64,000 bases of DNA from the NCBI GenBank assembly GCA_900471925.1, contig UCGV01000001.1:471648-535647 (forward strand), read 5' to 3'. The notes under the pieces were generated by a model that saw only the letters and a program-made list of their open reading frames with translations, was not told the origin of the DNA and did no database searches. Each line of letters opens with the position of its first letter. The first letter of the stretch is position 1. Origin of the DNA: Hyphomicrobiales bacterium. Lineage in GTDB: Bacteria; Pseudomonadota; Alphaproteobacteria; Rhizobiales; Rhizobiaceae. The position numbers and the translations under genes were made by a program. Shown here piece by piece: positions 63,908 through 64,000 of the stretch.

Positions 63908-64000
63908 TCAGAATTTGTAGCCGACCCCGATCATCACGACATGCTGGTCGAAATCACCGTCCAGCCCGAGAAGATCAGCGCTGCCGTAATCATTGTAGCG
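63908..64000 (-). CDS. Outer-membrane beta-barrel protein, C-terminal end
   Basis: Thirty residues and the stop codon of a minus-strand gene that continues past the window. The sequence RYNDYG ... DFDQHVVMIGVGYKF has the final strand and terminal Phe of small porins of the Omp25/RopB kind (compare GIGVKF at the end of the gene at 4937-5569). BcsS, a barrel protein of cellulose operons, is another possibility. It converges on the HAD gene with a 22-bp gap. Confidence 0.6.
   Translation of the reverse strand, partial: RYNDYGSADLLGLDGDFDQHVVMIGVGYKF

Noticed and set aside
1..64000. Mobile elements, CRISPR arrays, defence islands or prophage genes
   Set aside because: No transposase, integrase, cas, phage structural or defence protein was recognised, and no regularly spaced repeats were seen.

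Overview
The window is chromosomal sequence from an alphaproteobacterium of the Rhizobiaceae, most likely Rhizobium (etli/leguminosarum group). The evidence is high GC, dense coding on both strands, a RopB/Omp25-type outer-membrane protein, the magnesium-type HemB signature, HdaA, an LdtR/LdtP pair, a bcsN-A-B-Z-K cellulose cluster and a short palindromic repeat of the kind scattered through rhizobial intergenic DNA. This assignment is inferred from gene content, not from a database search. I saw no tRNA or rRNA gene, CRISPR array, insertion sequence or prophage. Most of the window is core metabolism and information processing.

Layout. 1-318 is the end of a branched-chain amino acid type ABC permease. 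319-4573 (minus strand) is a tightly packed run of an SDR reductase, uvrC, pgsA, moaD and moaE. 4937-7169 holds a RopB-like outer-membrane protein, a glutathione transferase and rlmJ. 7253-11284 (plus) has a molybdopterin oxidoreductase coupled to a nudK-type Nudix hydrolase, then an isolated phnM with a possible Pho box. 11287-13022 is purM-purN. 13263-18894 (plus) is an AI-2E/PerM family membrane protein, hdaA, ppk and ppx. 18988-24392 (minus) has a periplasmic phytase-like esterase, a membrane adenylate/guanylate cyclase, RNase D and a Tat-exported multicopper oxidase. 24644-34203 holds aspS, an unrecognised exported protein, parC, an EamA transporter, bpt, an RDD protein, hemB and a DUF6163 membrane protein.

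34332-36794 contains ldtR and ldtP (cell-wall L,D-transpeptidation). 36974-43325 is the alphaproteobacterial glyA-nrdR-ribD-ribE ... ribH-nusB series, split by three minus-strand genes. 43522-51242 includes the proton-pumping pyrophosphatase hppA, bamE, a cytochrome bc1 assembly chaperone, DUF177, plsX-fabH-ihfA-merR and a stand-alone receiver. 51434-53420 is a hybrid histidine kinase facing a small DUF1236 secreted protein. 53851-63142 is the cellulose synthesis operon bcsN-bcsA-bcsB-bcsZ-bcsK with coupled starts. It is followed by a HAD phosphatase and the end of another outer-membrane beta-barrel gene.

Functional threads: phosphate and polyphosphate (phnM, ppk, ppx, phytase-like protein, hppA, two candidate Pho boxes); envelope and extracellular matrix (ropB-like, ldtR/ldtP, bamE, plsX/fabH, cellulose); riboflavin and C1 metabolism; and molybdenum cofactor synthesis and use. 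No clearly novel defence or mobile system was found. The most interesting material is regulatory (Pho boxes, palindromes, a perfect 18-bp hairpin) and a few unassigned exported proteins.
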